Shown here: one piece after another, positions 19,901 through 28,453 of the stretch
How positions within the stretch are numbered: position 1 is the first letter of the stretch
Layout: each line of letters starts with the position of its first letter
NCBI GenBank assembly: GCA_029557835.1
Contig: JAKQHW010000067.1
Span: forward strand, 1 to 41,180
Direction: 5' to 3'
Source of the DNA: Microcaldota archaeon
Lineage (GTDB): Archaea > Micrarchaeota > Micrarchaeia > Anstonellales > Bilamarchaeaceae
Length of the DNA stretch: 41,180 nucleotides
Made by a program: the position numbers and the translations under genes
The notes under the pieces: model-generated
Database searches by the model: none
The model's input: the letters and a program-made list of their open reading frames with translations, nothing else
Told to the model about the DNA's origin: nothing

Positions 19901-20227
19901 ATGCAGATATATTTCGAGAGGCGCGATGCGTTCAACCCCGACCGACCAGGAGGGGGGATAACCGGTTCGTTGATGGATGAGCGGCTTAGATCAGAAGAAG
20001 CCACCTTCAGGAGCAAGGAGCTGCAGGTTGCGCTTCTAGGGAACCGTGCGATAGACGACTTTTATGCTAACATGGACAGGAATATGGAGATTGCAAGGGA
20101 AGTGCAGGAAAGGATAGATGCCGAATCCAGAAGGAGGCGGGCTGCTGAAAGCGCAGGCAGCCCGGAAGGGGGCGCGGCTTCTGAGTCGAGAGACCAGGGC
20201 GAGGGTCGCGGGCCTCCAGCCCCGTGA
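16952..20227 (+). CDS. Large membrane-anchored protein: signal peptide, ectodomain, TM segment(s), long Ala-rich helical region
   Basis: MKAVLLAVAVLFAAAFT signal; TM FTFTLCFPVLAIFGLLGAAMYA; second hydrophobic stretch GVGVGTAFMALLGIFLRF; then ~700 aa Ala/Glu/Arg-rich sequence. The ORF track starts at GTG 16937; ATG 16952 lies ~26 nt after TTTTTAAG. Confidence 0.7.
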   Translation: MKAVLLAVAVLFAAAFTLGPDIGGGIVRPEGIPTATGISGPDIGIIGGYPMLFPSGACPSCSVFTDRPFIASSINEDEKTIYSSMGVITPSGVSPVEDATLFVYLVKPDGTVSKRCRAYTSDKGEISYSYGSLCDDGCTIKVLFCCSDPVELACVLSSCLGEPIGSHLEFPPCDGYDAGGWPEKAVVGGQAMQLYPTVDEVFIPPRLVPEGLGFTFTLCFPVLAIFGLLGAAMYASGRDPFAMFSFYTPRFTRGAEKPIAGKGYTLPGSSLGMLATRVADLAKDAGGTAQQFVDMMKKSPLLEKTSGRVGMAAGSGRGSAGQDQGMTAGEARAMGMPVVGGFGSGAPQSVMRGSGDAVGVGVGTAFMALLGIFLRFSNAPWLTGGLATAVNGLVSEWQAERLAGFAGTAEKIMETMKPTFNQRGELVRIEYTDPETGERVTISGKEKCAEFVRLNLVEPTMAMYSANAEKAIGMMAQLNELTVAQSPVRGCRDMLAAESGREGISEEAKAALRIISDSNATNAQRRDAFEALAGMDWSGRPDVLLNALAAVGAGMSYSQFSHFLQGSEAAMDVFRNLAADAAALKGSGDGNMLAAMSAAAGVLSMLNAGRPEGVSDTRGIAQVVAAIREGVANCGGESFAFRAGTEIVAANMAGMGLSTAALGVAIDVSGLNLTNVPPQVRAEIEKALEDGRVTVAELGNEAREAIVQIATSQLGDGAARGFSEAFGDYDQLSRQSYGIMRREMDGVFEQAREASGVSGVLGPDGELAGENRPYGLDSDKALALLGQNNIDAGIARAMVEFGLLDERREYAGNLLGIARMLEEPRPEERISAMAANNESRASGMEAHAASIDNAMAILGSPLSSEASRAWAERYLGSELQGEFYRARQTLSNPNASEDDLARARRAMELIGNGDIAGYSRLVLDDSERIRAEQPRLDAARDLLTNPTQDNALAYSQNAGQSTPADRLAPLPEQVVERLTGDTQMQIYFERRDAFNPDRPGGGITGSLMDERLRSEEATFRSKELQVALLGNRAIDDFYANMDRNMEIAREVQERIDAESRRRRAAESAGSPEGGAASESRDQGEGRGPPAP

Positions 20228-20236
20228 GGCTTGCAT

Positions 20237-20545
20237 ATGCCTGAAACCCGCCCGCTCAAAAGGCTCAGGAGGCACCTCTCCATAGAGAATTTGTGGCTTT
20301 ATATTTTGTCATTAATCAGGAGGAAGGAATGCTATGCATACACCCTCCCGGAAATGATTGAGAAGGAATACGGGTTCAGGCCCAGCAGGGTGATGGTGTA
20401 TATCGTATTGCACATGCTCGAGGGGGAGGGGCTGATCAAAGGCGAGCAGAAGGAGAGGAGGAAGTATTACCGGCTCACGGAAAAAGGGAAAAACACCCTG
20501 GAAGAGGCGAAAACGGAGCTGAAATCCCTCTCAGGAAAACTATGA
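20237..20545 (+). CDS. PadR-family-like winged-helix transcriptional regulator
   Basis: LWLYILSLIRRKECYAYTLPEMIEKEYGFRPSRVMVYIVLHMLEGEGLIKGEQKERRKYYRLTEKGKNTL has PadR-type wHTH layout. Confidence 0.8.
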   Translation: MPETRPLKRLRRHLSIENLWLYILSLIRRKECYAYTLPEMIEKEYGFRPSRVMVYIVLHMLEGEGLIKGEQKERRKYYRLTEKGKNTLEEAKTELKSLSGKL

Positions 20546-21568
20546 GATGCGGAAGCGGAGCAGGGCCGCAATCCCGCCGAACCCCTTCAGTTTGTGGGAG
20601 GAATCCCCCTTGGAGGAAAAGAAGACTATTTCCGCGCGCCTGTTCTCCGCGTCCTCGGTCATCCTCTCTATTTCCTTGTCCCTGCGCAGGGACTCGTCCA
20701 AAACTAGGAGGGTCTCAACCGCGCCGGAGGAGACCGCGTCCGCGACCTCCTTTTTCCCGTAGGAAACGAGCCCGTCCCCCTTGTTCACGTGCATCATGAA
20801 CTTCTCGAACAGGTTCTCCTCCCTCTCCATCTGCGCCTCCCCGGCTATCTTCTCCACAACCCCCTTCTTCAGGAGCTCGCTCACCCCGCTCCTCTCCGCA
20901 TACGAGCAGCTCTCGAACACAATCCGTTGGAGGAGGGGCGGGTCCTTTTTCTGGATGAAGGACTTGAGCCCGTCCTTGGCGAAGCCCGGGCCGGCGACTA
21001 TGAACTTTTCCTTGGAGGAGGAGACGTATGCTGCGACCTCCCCGTAATACTGGGAAAGCTTCTTCTCGTAATCCTCGCCCCTCTTGCTCCCGGAAAACCA
21101 GAACACCGGGCCGTAGTCTATCCCGTAGCCGCGCAGTATCGCGGTGAGCGCCTTCTCCTCGTCCATCACGATTATGCGGAGGGTGGGGCGGGAGGTCTCC
21201 TTCACCGCCTTCTCCAGCCTCGAAATCTCGAAATTCTTCCAGTCCTTTATGACCTTGACCGTGTCCCCGGGCTCCAGGTCGAAAGTGTGGTGCCTGCCCT
21301 TCTGCACGAACTCCTCGGGGTTGCCCGCGAGTATCACCCCTCCTATGCGCAGGCGGTTTGCCGTTTCCGCGAACTCCACTCCCTCCACCCGGAGGGTGAT
21401 GGACACGGGCTTCCTCTCCTCCTTGTCCCCGAATTTGACGCTCCGGTAGGTCCTGGCTTCCACTACGTCGCCCCCGCGCAGGACCCTCTCGATGTGCCAG
21501 AGGTCCTCCAGGCGCTGGAGCATGAGCTTGAGCTCGCCGTTGCGCAAATCCCTGTGGACTATCCTCAT
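20540..21568 (-). CDS. pelA: mRNA surveillance protein Pelota (Dom34)
   Basis: MRIVHRDLRNGELKLMLQRLEDLWHIERVLRGGDVVEARTYRSVK and the eRF1-like domain 2/3 layout. Confidence 0.92.
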   Translation of the reverse strand: MRIVHRDLRNGELKLMLQRLEDLWHIERVLRGGDVVEARTYRSVKFGDKEERKPVSITLRVEGVEFAETANRLRIGGVILAGNPEEFVQKGRHHTFDLEPGDTVKVIKDWKNFEISRLEKAVKETSRPTLRIIVMDEEKALTAILRGYGIDYGPVFWFSGSKRGEDYEKKLSQYYGEVAAYVSSSKEKFIVAGPGFAKDGLKSFIQKKDPPLLQRIVFESCSYAERSGVSELLKKGVVEKIAGEAQMEREENLFEKFMMHVNKGDGLVSYGKKEVADAVSSGAVETLLVLDESLRRDKEIERMTEDAENRRAEIVFFSSKGDSSHKLKGFGGIAALLRFRIS

Positions 21569-21610
21569 ATGGAAAATAATGGATTGCTGAGGTTTAAAAT
21601 AAGATGCGGC

Positions 21611-23089
21611 TCATTTCCAGAGCTTGAGCCTTCTCTTCAGCTCCTGCCATAGCATCTGCAGGTACTGGAAGCCCTGCCTTGCCTTCTCCGAAAGGAGGAC
21701 GAATTTCCTTAGGCGGGAGCGCCTCGCCTTGACGGGCAGGAGCTTCCCCTTGTTCCGCCCTTTTTTCTCAAGCTCCACGAACGCGTCATAGGAGACCTTT
21801 GCGGGTATTTCGGAGCCGTTGCGCGAAAAGGAGCCCTTGCGGAGCACCTGCACGAATTCGGAGGAGGCGAAGTCCCTCTTCGCGAAGGCCTCCCGGGCGC
21901 GCCCCTTGTTCTTCTCGTCGAAGTGGATTACAAGCCTTCCGTAGGAGAGGGGGCTGGGCATCCTCCAGTACCAGGGTACGCCCGCATAAGCGTGGGTGTC
22001 GTGGTCGAAGTAGCTCCTCTTCTCGAAGGTGTGCCTGCAGTAGAGGGCGAACGCGTAGCTGATGTTGTTCTGGGTCATTTTCGCGTTGGTGCCCACATAA
22101 TCTGAGACGATGCGCCTGAAGAACTCCTCGGAAATGAGCCGGCCGGAAAAAGAGACGGGCTTGTTCGAGAAGGTGGGGTTGTATATCGCGACCATGTCCG
22201 CGTATTTCTTCACGAAATCCAAAACCCAACGGAGGGACTCGCCCGCATCCAGCTCGTTGAGCAGCCCCATGCTCAGCATCCCGGCACCAAGGTTTGTTTC
22301 CCCGTAGGGGTGCGCCACCCCGAGGGCGAGCTCGCCCCTCGCTCGCATCTCGCCTATCCTGTCAAGCACCTTTTTCCTCTCCATCACCGGGGCCATGCCC
22401 GGGAACTGGCGGACGAGCCTGTCCGCCATTATCCTATAGAAGGATTCCGCGGCGGCCAAATCCTTAAAATATATATTTAAGTGCGGGCCGTTCGAGCTGT
22501 CCGGGTTCCTGCGCGGGAGCGTGAGCTCTATTGACGGGATTTTGAGGATGCCGCATGTCCCCTCCAAATCCGATATCTGGCGGATGTGCCTTGGGATTAT
22601 ATGGTTGTGGTAGCCGGTCGCGTCTATATCGTAATGGTAAAGGAGCATCTCTCGGATTACGTCTCTCCTTCTGGAAACACCGTCGTCCCTCCCCTCGTTC
22701 TCCCCCCAGTGGCCGTGCGCTACAACGAAACGGGTGTTCGGGTCCTTAGACTTCTGGACCATCGCAACCTCCTCCTTGACATCATTTGCCCATGCATCGT
22801 TTACCCGGAAAGAAGTGCGTAGGCACATGAGCTCCTTCTTTGAGAGGGCGCGGCCACCCTCGCCCTTGGACGGGTCGGTGAAGAAAACTTTCGTCCTTCC
22901 GAAAATTGAGGTTTTGACGAAGACGCAGAAATTGGAATTGGGTGAATTAAGGCCGCGGTTGAGGATTATCTCGCCGCGGTTGCATATGCGGGGGTCGTCT
23001 ATAATTCCGAAGCCGATGCGCTGGAGCTCGTTTACCAGCTTCTGCCTCCTTTCAATCCCCCTCTGCTGGAGGGAGCGGAATATTCCCAC
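21611..23089 (-). CDS. PHP-like putative metal-dependent hydrolase (divergent), start uncertain
   Basis: 519-codon ORF; His/Asp motifs VAHGHWGENEGRDD, YHNHIIPRHI, IPSIELTLP, GVAHPYGETNLG, FDHDTHAYAG. TATA-like CTTATATATG on minus at 23101-23110 argues against the first ATG at 23170. Confidence 0.5.
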   Translation of the reverse strand: MGIFRSLQQRGIERRQKLVNELQRIGFGIIDDPRICNRGEIILNRGLNSPNSNFCVFVKTSIFGRTKVFFTDPSKGEGGRALSKKELMCLRTSFRVNDAWANDVKEEVAMVQKSKDPNTRFVVAHGHWGENEGRDDGVSRRRDVIREMLLYHYDIDATGYHNHIIPRHIRQISDLEGTCGILKIPSIELTLPRRNPDSSNGPHLNIYFKDLAAAESFYRIMADRLVRQFPGMAPVMERKKVLDRIGEMRARGELALGVAHPYGETNLGAGMLSMGLLNELDAGESLRWVLDFVKKYADMVAIYNPTFSNKPVSFSGRLISEEFFRRIVSDYVGTNAKMTQNNISYAFALYCRHTFEKRSYFDHDTHAYAGVPWYWRMPSPLSYGRLVIHFDEKNKGRAREAFAKRDFASSEFVQVLRKGSFSRNGSEIPAKVSYDAFVELEKKGRNKGKLLPVKARRSRLRKFVLLSEKARQGFQYLQMLWQELKRRLKLWK

Positions 23090-23145
23090 ATGCCCACCAA
23101 CATATATAAGTGTGTGGTAATCAATAAAAACAGATGGCGGGGATG

Positions 23146-23637
23146 CTAGGGCCCGGAAAGCTTGGCCCACATCTCCTTCTTCCTTTTTTCCGGGATGCCC
23201 TTGTCCCCCTTGAAAAATTTGAGGAAGAATTCCTGGAGGAGCCCGTTTGTGCGCTTCGCGTCCTTCTTCCTGGCCCGCTTCATGTGCATCCCGGCGTCAG
23301 GGCTGTCCAGGAAAACCAGGCATACCGCGAGCAGGAACAGGGAGTCGGCGTCCTCCTTGAGGTCCAGGGCGGCCTGAAGGTCCTCCAGGGCTTCCTCGAA
23401 TTCGAAGGATTCCATGTGCACGGATGCCTTTGCGCGGTGGTATTTGGGGTCGGGCTTCACGTATAGGGCGCGCTCGAAGCACTCCAAGGCATGATTTTTC
23501 TGGCCGTCGTGCTGGGCCGCCATCCCGAGCATGAACCAGGCCTCCGGGTCGAGCTTGTCCTTCCTGAGCATCTCCTTTGCGCGGGCCCTCATCTCCCTTA
23601 TTCTGCCTGCGCGCAGGAGGGCGAGGCTCACTTCCAT
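23146..23637 (-). CDS. TPR-repeat protein
   Basis: PEAWFMLGMAAQHDGQKNHALECFERALYVKPDPKYHRAKA and FEEALEDLQAALDL repeats; TTTTAAAT centred 25.5 nt upstream of ATG. Confidence 0.75.
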   Translation of the reverse strand: MEVSLALLRAGRIREMRARAKEMLRKDKLDPEAWFMLGMAAQHDGQKNHALECFERALYVKPDPKYHRAKASVHMESFEFEEALEDLQAALDLKEDADSLFLLAVCLVFLDSPDAGMHMKRARKKDAKRTNGLLQEFFLKFFKGDKGIPEKRKKEMWAKLSGP

Positions 23638-23692
23638 GGGTGCATATCCCCATCATGGATTTAAAACCGTTGTTGCGGCTATATGTATGCCT

Positions 23693-23765
23693 AGCCCCGT
23701 CGTCTAGCGGCCTAGGATAGCGGGCTTTGGACCCGTTGACACCGGTTCAAATCCGGTCGGGGCTA
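23693..23765 (+). tRNA. tRNA-Gln (TTG)
   Basis: Acceptor AGCCCCG/CGGGGCT, anticodon loop CTTTGGA (TTG), T-arm ACCGGTTCAAATCCGGT. Confidence 0.93.
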
Positions 23766-23803
23766 AAACAGGGGAGGTTTTATAAAGCCTTTCCGAGTAA
23801 TAT

Positions 23804-24139
23804 ATGTGTGAGAAAATGGTTATGAAAGCAAAGGAGGCGCCCAGAACCGAGGATGCCTCCGGGATATTGCAGTCCGTTCCGGTACAGACGGCAGCAGGGG
23901 CCATGGTCCCGGTTAGGGCAGACGCGCTATCCCATTCCGCTTATACGATAAGCAGGCTGAGGGACAGCGTGGCGAGGGTGGAGGCGGCGCACAGCCATTT
24001 TCCGGACGCTTATTCCGCCGCGGCGCATGCGCACGCGGTTGGGAAGTGGGAGGCGCTCCCGATGAACTCCAACCACGGGTCGGAGAGGCACCACCACAAC
24101 GGCCGGCTTTTTGAGAAGCTAAACTCAATTCTTGAATAG
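23804..24139 (+). CDS. Small hypothetical protein (His-rich tail)
   Basis: 111 aa ORF preceded by TTTATAAA; start could be 23804 or 23816. Confidence 0.45.
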   Translation: MCEKMVMKAKEAPRTEDASGILQSVPVQTAAGAMVPVRADALSHSAYTISRLRDSVARVEAAHSHFPDAYSAAAHAHAVGKWEALPMNSNHGSERHHHNGRLFEKLNSILE

Positions 24140-25096
24140 TCATTCCATCTCGATTGTCGAAGGCGGCTTGTTGGTTATGTCGTAGGTGACCCTCCCCACC
24201 CCCCGCACCTCGTTGGTTATGCGGGTGGAGATGGAGGAAAGGACATCGTGCGGGATGAGAGAGAAATTGGCGGTCATCCCGTCCAGGCTCCCTACCGCGC
24301 GCACGACCACCGTGTATTTGTATATCCTTTCGTCCCCGGCGACGCCAACGGTCTTGGATGGGAGGACAGCGGCGAAATACTGCCAGGGGCGCTCCATCCT
24401 CCCGGAAGCGGAGGCGTTGTCTATCTCCTCCTCCACGATTGCGCATGCGTCCCGAACTATCTCGAGCTTCTCGCGGGAGATTTCGCCGACTATGCGCACC
24501 GCGAGGCCTGGGCCCGGGAAGGGCTGCCTCTCGAACACGTGCCTTGGGAGGCCCAGTTCCTTCCCAAGCATGCGCACCTCGTGCTTGTAAAGCTCGCGCA
24601 GGGGCTCGCATAATCTCAATTCGATGTTTTCCGGGAGGCCGCCCACATTATGATGGGATTTTATCGTCTGGCGGCCGCCGCCCCCGCTCTCTATCCAGTC
24701 AGGGGCGATGGTGCCCTGTATCAGGACCTTAACCCTCTCCTTCTTCGCGGCCTCCTCGAAAACGCGGATGAACTGCTCCCCGATTATCTTCCTCTTCTGC
24801 TCGGGGTCGGAGACGCCCTCAAGCTTTTTTATGAAGCGCTCGCTCTCCTCAACCACCTTGAGGGGTATGCCCGCCTTTCTGGCGGCCTCCTCCACATTTT
24901 TTGTCTCGTTCTTGCGCATGAAGCCGGTGTCAACGAATATGCAGGCGAGCTGGGAGGGGACCGCGCGCGCCGCGAGGGCCGCGGCGACCATGGAATCCAC
25001 CCCCCCGGAAACCGCGATTATGCAGCGGTCCGAGCCCACCGATTTCTTTATGTCCTCCACCGCTCCGGGGATGAATTTTGAAGGGCTGAATGCCAT
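24140..25096 (-). CDS. guaAB: GMP synthase ATP-pyrophosphatase subunit (subunit B)
   Basis: IIAVSGGVDSMVAAALAARAV PP-loop; QGTIAPDWIESGGG; RQPFPGPGLAVRIVGE; C-terminal TYDITNKPPSTIEME. Confidence 0.95.
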   Translation of the reverse strand: MAFSPSKFIPGAVEDIKKSVGSDRCIIAVSGGVDSMVAAALAARAVPSQLACIFVDTGFMRKNETKNVEEAARKAGIPLKVVEESERFIKKLEGVSDPEQKRKIIGEQFIRVFEEAAKKERVKVLIQGTIAPDWIESGGGGRQTIKSHHNVGGLPENIELRLCEPLRELYKHEVRMLGKELGLPRHVFERQPFPGPGLAVRIVGEISREKLEIVRDACAIVEEEIDNASASGRMERPWQYFAAVLPSKTVGVAGDERIYKYTVVVRAVGSLDGMTANFSLIPHDVLSSISTRITNEVRGVGRVTYDITNKPPSTIEME

Positions 25097-25117
25097 GGTG
25101 GGGTTTGTGCGGCGGAT

Positions 25118-25125
25118 TTTAAATA
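25118..25125. promoter_or_regulatory. Shared bidirectional TATA box (TTTAAATA/TATTTAAA)
   Basis: Centre 25121.5, exactly 25.5 nt from ATG 25147 (+) and ATG 25096 (-). Confidence 0.72.
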
Positions 25126-25146
25126 AATAGGGGTTGAAAAACGGGC

Positions 25147-26376
25147 ATGCGCATAATTGCGGACCTGCACCTCCACTCGAAATACTCCCGGGCTACGAGC
25201 GGCAGCTCGGACCTGGAGGGGCTCGCTGAATGGGCGCAGACGAAGGGAATAGGGCTGCTTGGGACAGCTGACTTCACGCACCCGGGATGGTTCGGGGGGC
25301 TGGGCAGGCGGCTTGAGGATGAAGGGGAGGGAATTTTCTCCTTCAGGAACGTGAAATTTCTGCTGAGCACGGAGGTCAGCAACATATTCTACAGGGGCAA
25401 TGTGAACAAGAAGGTGCATAATGTCATTTTTGCGCCTTCGCTGGAGATTGTGAAGCAGATAAGCGAGGCGCTCGGGAAATACGGGAAGCTGGAGGAGGAC
25501 GGGAGGCCCACGTTGAACCTGGACATAATCGAGATGGTAGGCATACTGAGAGGGATATCCAGGGAGATCTATGTCGTGCCCGCGCACGCGTGGACGCCAT
25601 GGTTCGGGGTGTTCGGGTCCAAATCCGGCTTTGATTCGCTGAAGGAGGCGTTCGGGGAATACGAGAAGGACATATTTGCGATTGAGACCGGGCTGTCTTC
25701 GGACCCCGGGATGAACTGGATGCTGAGCTCGCTGGATGGGATTTCGCTCATTTCGAATTCGGACTGCCATTCCCCGCAGAAATTGGGGAGGGAGGCGAAT
25801 GTTTTCGAATTGGAGAGGATGACGTACCGCACTGTGATGGATGCAATAAGGACTCGGAAGGGATTTGTCAAGACATATGAGTTTTATCCTGAGGAGGGGA
25901 AATACCACTGGGACGGGCACAGGGGCTGCGGGGTTTGCCTTTCCCCGGAAGAGTCCATCAGGATGGGGGACTTGTGCCCGGTCTGCAAGAGGAAATTGAC
26001 GGTGGGCGTGCTGCACAGGGTGGAGAAGCTCGCGGACAGGAAGGAGGGGGCGATGCCGGCGGGCGCGGTTCCTTTTACCCGGCTTATCCCGCTTATGGAA
26101 ATAATCGCTTCGGTGCGGGATGCGGGCGTGAATACGAAGGGGGTGCAGGAGGAGTACTTCAGGATTGTGAATTACTTCGGGAACGAGTTTGCAGCCCTGG
26201 AGGCGCCTGAGGAAAACCTGGTTTTGGCTTCGGACAAGGTGCTTGCAAAAGCAATAGTAAAGGCGAGGGAAGGGCAGGTTTACTGGAGGCCTGGCTACGA
26301 CGGGGAATTCGGGAAGATGAGCTGGGAGAAGCCCAAAGAAGACCCGAAGAGCCAGAAGAGCCTGATGGATTTCTGA
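25147..26376 (+). CDS. Endonuclease Q family PHP-domain protein
   Basis: MRIIADLHLHSKYSRATS, GLLGTADFTHPGW, LSTEVSNIFYRGNVNKKVHNV, VPAHAWTPWFGVFGSKSGFDS, ISNSDCHSP, CxxC zinc element. Confidence 0.9.
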   Translation: MRIIADLHLHSKYSRATSGSSDLEGLAEWAQTKGIGLLGTADFTHPGWFGGLGRRLEDEGEGIFSFRNVKFLLSTEVSNIFYRGNVNKKVHNVIFAPSLEIVKQISEALGKYGKLEEDGRPTLNLDIIEMVGILRGISREIYVVPAHAWTPWFGVFGSKSGFDSLKEAFGEYEKDIFAIETGLSSDPGMNWMLSSLDGISLISNSDCHSPQKLGREANVFELERMTYRTVMDAIRTRKGFVKTYEFYPEEGKYHWDGHRGCGVCLSPEESIRMGDLCPVCKRKLTVGVLHRVEKLADRKEGAMPAGAVPFTRLIPLMEIIASVRDAGVNTKGVQEEYFRIVNYFGNEFAALEAPEENLVLASDKVLAKAIVKAREGQVYWRPGYDGEFGKMSWEKPKEDPKSQKSLMDF

Positions 26377-26417
26377 AGCCATCCTCTTTTTTAATCGTTT
26401 TTGAACAAATTTAGCCC

Positions 26418-27908
26418 ATGGAACTCCACGAGAGAATATACGAATTGGCGCTCACAAGGTCATTCTTTTACCCATCAAATGAGATTTACGGGCAGGTGTC
26501 CGGGTTCTATGATTACGGGCCCACCGGCTGGCAGGTGAAGAGGAGGCTGCAGGAGCTATGGAGGAGGATGTTCCTGCAGGAGGGCGGGCACCTGGAGGTT
26601 GAATCTTCCATCGTCACGCCCGAGATTGTGCTGAAGGCGAGCGGGCACGTGGAGGAGTTCACCGACCCGGTTGTGGAGTGCATGCAGTGCCACTCGAAGA
26701 TTAGGGCGGACCACCTGGTTGAGTCAAAAATGGAGTTCAAGTGGGACGGGAAGCTGGAGACAATCACCGCGAAGGTTAGGGATAACGATATAAAATGCCC
26801 CTCGTGCGGAGGGAAGGTTTCGGATGCGTTTTTCTCCAATTTGATGTTCAGGACCGGGATAGGGGCGGACCAGGAGACGGCTTATCTTAGGCCGGAGACC
26901 GCCCAGGGGATATTCACCTCTTTTCCACGCGTGTTCAGGAACCACGGGGCGAAGCTGCCCCTTGCGGTGGGGCAGATAGGGAAGAGCTTCAGGAACGAGA
27001 TTTCGCCGAGGAGGGGGCTCGTGCGCATGCGGGAGTTCACGCAGATGGAATTGGAATATTTCTTCAACCCCAAAATGCCGACTATTGAGGGATTTGGGAA
27101 GGTGCGGAAGGAGAAAGTGAGGCTGCTCACGCGGGAGGCGCAGGCGGAGGGCGGGGCGCCGCAGTGGGTTTCCGCTGAGGGGATGGTGGAAAAAGGGATA
27201 GCGAACGAGATAATGGCGTATTACCTTGTGAAGGAGTGGGAATACTATACGGTTGCGGGGCTGAACCCGGAGGGGATGTGGTTCAGGCACCTGAGGGAGG
27301 AGGAAACGCCGCATTACTCGCAGAGCAACGTGGATTTGGAAGTGGAGACGTCGCACGGGATGGTCGAGATTGCGGGGAATGCGTATAGGACGGATTATGA
27401 TTTGGGCAGGCACGGGGAGTATTCCAAGAAAGAGATTTCGGTCTTTTCTGAAGAGACTAAGGAGAAGGTTGTGCCGCACGTGGTGGAGGTTTCAATGGGA
27501 GTTGATAGATTGTTCTTCTGCATGCTTGAACACTCCTTCAGGGAAAAGAGCGAGGGGAAGGACTGGGAATGGTTTGATTTTTCGCCTTCTGTCGCGCCCT
27601 ATGATTTGTGTGTGTTCCCCCTGATGAAGAAGGATGGGTTGAAAGAGAAGGCGGAGGGGATTGTTGCGCTCATGAGGGAGAACGGGCTGGAGGCGTTGTT
27701 CTCGGGGAGCGGGAGCATCGGGAGGAGGTATGCGAAGGCTGATGAGATCGGGGTCCCTTATGCCGTTACGATTGATTACCAGACTTTGGAAGACGAGTCG
27801 GTCACGGTCAGGTATAGGAACGACGGGAAGCAGGAAAGGGTGGCTGTGGAGAAACTGGCGGATAAGATAAGGAAATTGAAAAGGGAAGGGAAGCTGAAGC
27901 TGGACTAA
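26418..27908 (+). CDS. glyS: Glycyl-tRNA synthetase (archaeal/eukaryotic alpha2 type)
   Basis: FFYPSNEIYGQVSGFYDYGPTGWQVKRRLQELWRRMF; YLRPETAQGIFTSF; GVDRLFFCMLEHSF. Confidence 0.96.
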   Translation: MELHERIYELALTRSFFYPSNEIYGQVSGFYDYGPTGWQVKRRLQELWRRMFLQEGGHLEVESSIVTPEIVLKASGHVEEFTDPVVECMQCHSKIRADHLVESKMEFKWDGKLETITAKVRDNDIKCPSCGGKVSDAFFSNLMFRTGIGADQETAYLRPETAQGIFTSFPRVFRNHGAKLPLAVGQIGKSFRNEISPRRGLVRMREFTQMELEYFFNPKMPTIEGFGKVRKEKVRLLTREAQAEGGAPQWVSAEGMVEKGIANEIMAYYLVKEWEYYTVAGLNPEGMWFRHLREEETPHYSQSNVDLEVETSHGMVEIAGNAYRTDYDLGRHGEYSKKEISVFSEETKEKVVPHVVEVSMGVDRLFFCMLEHSFREKSEGKDWEWFDFSPSVAPYDLCVFPLMKKDGLKEKAEGIVALMRENGLEALFSGSGSIGRRYAKADEIGVPYAVTIDYQTLEDESVTVRYRNDGKQERVAVEKLADKIRKLKREGKLKLD

Positions 27909-28306
27909 TCCTTAACCCCAAGCGCGTCCTTCGCAAGTTGGAGGTGCTCCTCCACCGGCTTGACCGCGACCTCGGTGAAATCATGGTTTGTTTTGCCTAG
28001 GATGTAGACGCTCTCCAGGTCCACCTTCCGGTTTGCGAGCTTGCGGGTTATTTTCCCCAGTTCCCCGGGCCGGTTGGGCATTTTCACGACCACTATGTCC
28101 GCAACCGACATTTCCTTGACTCCGGGGACCCTGTCCATGGCCTTCTTTGCCGAGGTGGGGTCCTTTGTGACCATGCGGAAAATCGCGTTCGTGCCCTGGC
28201 CGTATGCGGAAATGGCCTCTATGTTCACTCCTGCGCCCCCGAGCGCCTCCGCGATGTTGGCGAGGGTCCCGATCCTGTTTTCCACGATTACGGTTATTTC
28301 CTTCAT
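27905..28306 (-). CDS. ACT-domain protein
   Basis: MKEITVIVENRIGTLANIAEALGGAGVNIEAISAYGQGTNAIFRMVT; second ACT-like half (VVKMPNRPGELGKITRKLANRKVDLESVYILG). Confidence 0.85.
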   Translation of the reverse strand: MKEITVIVENRIGTLANIAEALGGAGVNIEAISAYGQGTNAIFRMVTKDPTSAKKAMDRVPGVKEMSVADIVVVKMPNRPGELGKITRKLANRKVDLESVYILGKTNHDFTEVAVKPVEEHLQLAKDALGVKD

Positions 28307-28410
28307 GATGGCCCACCCGTTCCTTAAGTGGAAGATTGGTTGCAATAAACTTTTATAGATATGCAGGAAATGAGAAAAAAGAGAATAGCGGGAGGTGGAT
28401 TTGAACCACC

Positions 28411-28447
28411 GATCTTTACCCCAACAACCGGCTCGTCCGGTTAATGT
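28411..28447 (-). other. Variable-loop region with inferred second tRNA intron (~32 nt, boundaries unresolved)
   Basis: 37 nt lies between anticodon stem and T stem where ~5 are expected; contains perfect hairpin AACCGG-ACGAG-CCGGTT. Confidence 0.65.
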
Positions 28448-28453
28448 CTGGGT

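Noticed and set aside
4523-20227. Calling the cluster a bona fide type IV secretion/conjugation system
   Set aside because: No VirB4/VirD4-type ATPase, relaxase or pilin is recognisable in the window; VirB6/TrbL resemblance is only a pattern-level impression, so it is kept as a hypothesis.
20789-21652. 287 aa plus-strand ORF opposite pelota
   Set aside because: Shadow ORF; pelota on the minus strand is unambiguous.
25048-26382. 444 aa minus-strand ORF opposite endonuclease Q
   Set aside because: Antisense artefact; overlaps endoQ, whose motifs and promoter are clear.
26724-27479. 251 aa minus-strand ORF opposite glyS
   Set aside because: Antisense to a universally conserved synthetase.
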